Position numbers and translations under genes: made by a program. 7,291 bases of DNA from Ignavibacteria bacterium (GTDB lineage Bacteria; Bacteroidota; Ignavibacteria; Ignavibacteriales; Melioribacteraceae): NCBI GenBank assembly GCA_003233295.1, contig QILJ01000447.1:1-7291 (forward strand), in the 5' to 3' direction. Shown one piece after another: positions 5,376-7,291 of the stretch. The notes beneath the pieces were generated by a model. The model ran no database searches. It was not told the DNA's origin and saw nothing but the letters and a program-made list of their open reading frames with translations. Within the stretch, counting starts at the first letter, position 1. Every line of letters starts with the position of its first letter.

Positions 5376-7291
5376 TCACTTATTATGCAGCAAAATCGTT
5401 TCCAACTTTTCCAGTTGGAATCCCGATTGATCAGAACAATCGAGCAAGTATTTACTCAGCATAAATAATCTCGTTACTAATTCCTTAATTTGAGAATTAT
5501 CAAGGGGTTCGTGCGAAAGATACTTAACAAAAGAAATACTAAGTATCCATTCGGATAATTCTTCAAATGCTTCTTTGCTGTAATACCAAACATCCTCGAA
5601 GTAATTCACATTCAGATACAATCTAACATAATCGTCATTGAAAAGAGTTTTTATATAGCTGGATTTCTTTGTGGAAATGTATTGCGATATTTCTTTTTGA
5701 GATTTCAGAGATAAAAATTCGTCAAGAACAAAATCATCGTTAAATAAGTTATTCTCGAAGTCCAGAATTACTTTTAGCAGAATGGTCAATCTGTATTTAT
5801 CACTCTCCCCTCTTCCAAGTCTATCCAAAATATTTTTAGCAGACCTGGATAAAATTCTTTCTCTTAAATAGAAGTAAAGATCATTATTCTTATTTATTAC
5901 TTCATCCAGACTTCCAATGACAAGCCAGATTATATATATAATCAAGTTCTCACGGTAGTTAGCTTCTGCCGAGAATACAATGAATTTCATTCCCTCTTTC
6001 GAGAGTTTCTTTTCTTCCGGGAATTCGCTGATCAAGATCAGATTCAGTTTATGAAGTGTATTTAGTTTTTCAATAAATTCGTTTTGATACTTTTTCATAT
6101 CGATCTTCAAGTTAAAGTGATCGCTAAGAATTGTTAAGAACTCCACATACCTTTCCGAAATAGATTGCGGGTCATATTCTTCATCTTCTCTTGAATCTAT
6201 TTTATTGATAAGCCATTTGGAGCATTTCTCAATCTGTTTTTCGTTAAAGATGTTTTCAAAAGCTGAATATATCGGGGATAATTTTTTGTCTTCAATTGCT
6301 CCGGTAACACTGTAAATTCCCTGCCCGTTCAGTTCATCACAGAGTTGATGATAATCACCGCTGCTGTCATAAACCTCAGTGAAGTTAAGAAATACTTTGT
6401 GTTCAAAGCCATTCAGTTCAAAATAAAATCCATTTTGTATCACATCAGAGCCGCGGAAAATATGCTCAAGATTTGTGATCATATCCCTTGCAATGTAGTA
6501 CAGACCGTAATCCCCTTTAATTCCTAGACTTTCTGAGACATTTATTTCTTTTATTATTTTCTCTTCTTCATTTATCTTTACAAGTTTCGGAGTTGATCTC
6601 TGAAAATTTCCATAAACTCTGTCGAATTTATTATTATATATCATTAATGAATTTTCATTACCGTAAGCATTTGTATAAACAAAAATATTATCATTAAGAT
6701 TACCGAACTCATCATAGAAATCGTAAAACCAGAAGTTCTCAACTTCCGAGAAGAGATATCTCTTACGTGTTAGCGGGAATATCTCTCTTTCATGTCTTTC
6801 AACAAGCCACTGTTTCGGTTCTTCATTATAGTAGGCTCGCTGATATTCCATCCCGTATTTTTCTGTGAATCCCTCAATCTGACCATGTGCAAACATCGGC
6901 AGACCGGGAAGCGTTATCATCATCATCAAAACGCCGAAGTACTTATCATCGGTACCGAACTGCTGTATAGCCGTTTCCTCATCCGGGTTGCTCATGAAAT
7001 TCACATACCGTTTTAATATCTCCGGCTCAAATTCTAAAGTGTTGTATATCAGTTCACGGTATTTATCATTCTCTTCTTTCATCAGCATATGCATGAAAGC
7101 AGAGTTATACACCCTGTGCATTCCAAGTGTTCTAACAAAATAACCTTCCATTAACCAGAATGCCTCAGCTAATAAAAGTGTATGCGGCATCTCTTCATTG
7201 ATCCTATCAACCACCTCGCGCCAGAATTCAACAGGAAACATTTCATCAAACTGCGCCCTAGTCATTGCATGGTCTGCCCGCGATGGGATAT
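5376..7291 (-). CDS. GH13 (alpha-amylase family) protein, N-terminus beyond window
   Basis: The frame stays open to the window edge. The ATG at 7263-7265 lies after catalytic region II, so it is internal; 637 residues are visible. Region II is seen as SRADHAM, with the presumed nucleophile Asp at 7272-7274. Region III is LLLAEAFW, with the presumed acid/base Glu at 7164-7166. Region IV is FMSNPDEE, with the third Asp at 6981-6983 preceded by Pro instead of the usual His. The barrel's last strand is LPGLPMFAHGQ (about 6879-6908). A beta-type C-terminal domain follows, then from about 6290 a 300-residue, mostly helical, Lys/Glu/Leu-rich tail with no family I recognise. It probably acts on alpha-glucans such as glycogen or maltodextrins, as a hydrolase or transglycosylase; which one cannot be told. 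It converges on the surface-protein genes and is probably unrelated to them. Confidence 0.85.
   Translation of the reverse strand, partial: IPSRADHAMTRAQFDEMFPVEFWREVVDRINEEMPHTLLLAEAFWLMEGYFVRTLGMHRVYNSAFMHMLMKEENDKYRELIYNTLEFEPEILKRYVNFMSNPDEETAIQQFGTDDKYFGVLMMMITLPGLPMFAHGQIEGFTEKYGMEYQRAYYNEEPKQWLVERHEREIFPLTRKRYLFSEVENFWFYDFYDEFGNLNDNIFVYTNAYGNENSLMIYNNKFDRVYGNFQRSTPKLVKINEEEKIIKEINVSESLGIKGDYGLYYIARDMITNLEHIFRGSDVIQNGFYFELNGFEHKVFLNFTEVYDSSGDYHQLCDELNGQGIYSVTGAIEDKKLSPIYSAFENIFNEKQIEKCSKWLINKIDSREDEEYDPQSISERYVEFLTILSDHFNLKIDMKKYQNEFIEKLNTLHKLNLILISEFPEEKKLSKEGMKFIVFSAEANYRENLIIYIIWLVIGSLDEVINKNNDLYFYLRERILSRSAKNILDRLGRGESDKYRLTILLKVILDFENNLFNDDFVLDEFLSLKSQKEISQYISTKKSSYIKTLFNDDYVRLYLNVNYFEDVWYYSKEAFEELSEWILSISFVKYLSHEPLDNSQIKELVTRLFMLSKYLLDCSDQSGFQLEKLETILLHNK

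Noticed and set aside
5928..5943. Perfect 16-bp palindrome GATTATATATATAATC inside the GH13 gene
   Set aside because: It consists mainly of alternating AT, lies inside codons for Ile/Tyr-rich sequence, and is expected by chance in AT-rich coding DNA.

Overview
The window looks like low-GC chromosomal DNA from a free-living member of the Bacteroidota/Chlorobi/Ignavibacteriota side of the FCB group. The strongest clue is three proteins ending in a type A sorting domain of the type IX secretion system (T9SS). Its NYPNPFNPST core and KKM(I/V)LLR end are most familiar to me from Ignavibacteria-like genomes. No ribosomal or other phylogenetic marker is present, so the lineage is an inference.

Layout, left to right. 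(1) Positions 2-847, plus strand: the 3' part of a secreted protein with Ycf48/BNR-like repeats and a T9SS domain, interrupted in frame by a GC-rich palindromic element. (2) Positions 950-1693, plus: a short lipoprotein made almost entirely of one Fibrobacter succinogenes major paralogous (FISUMP) domain. (3) Positions 1694-2043: a 350-bp stretch with no convincing gene, holding several hairpins, a 9-bp inverted repeat and a doubtful 41-codon ORF that overlaps the next start. (4) Positions 2044-3720 and 3803-5311, plus: two tandem paralogous T9SS cargo proteins built from about ten or eleven YD-like repeats each. (5) Positions 5312-5375: a short convergent gap with a GC-rich hairpin. (6) Positions 5376-7291, minus: the C-terminal part of a large GH13 (alpha-amylase family) protein, cut by the window end.

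The four plus-strand genes all encode exported envelope or surface proteins. Three would cross the outer membrane by T9SS and be anchored or released after removal of the C-terminal domain, and one would be an outer-membrane lipoprotein. They look like a patch of surface-protein genes rather than a pathway. The convergent GH13 gene is probably an unrelated carbohydrate-metabolism gene.

I see no CRISPR array, no complete mobile element, no tRNA or rRNA gene, and no clear new defence or enzymatic system. The points most worth checking are the in-frame palindromic insertion in a secretion signal, the two repeat proteins with different repeat periods (31 and 29 residues), and the Pro-Asp in place of His-Asp in the GH13 active-site region IV.
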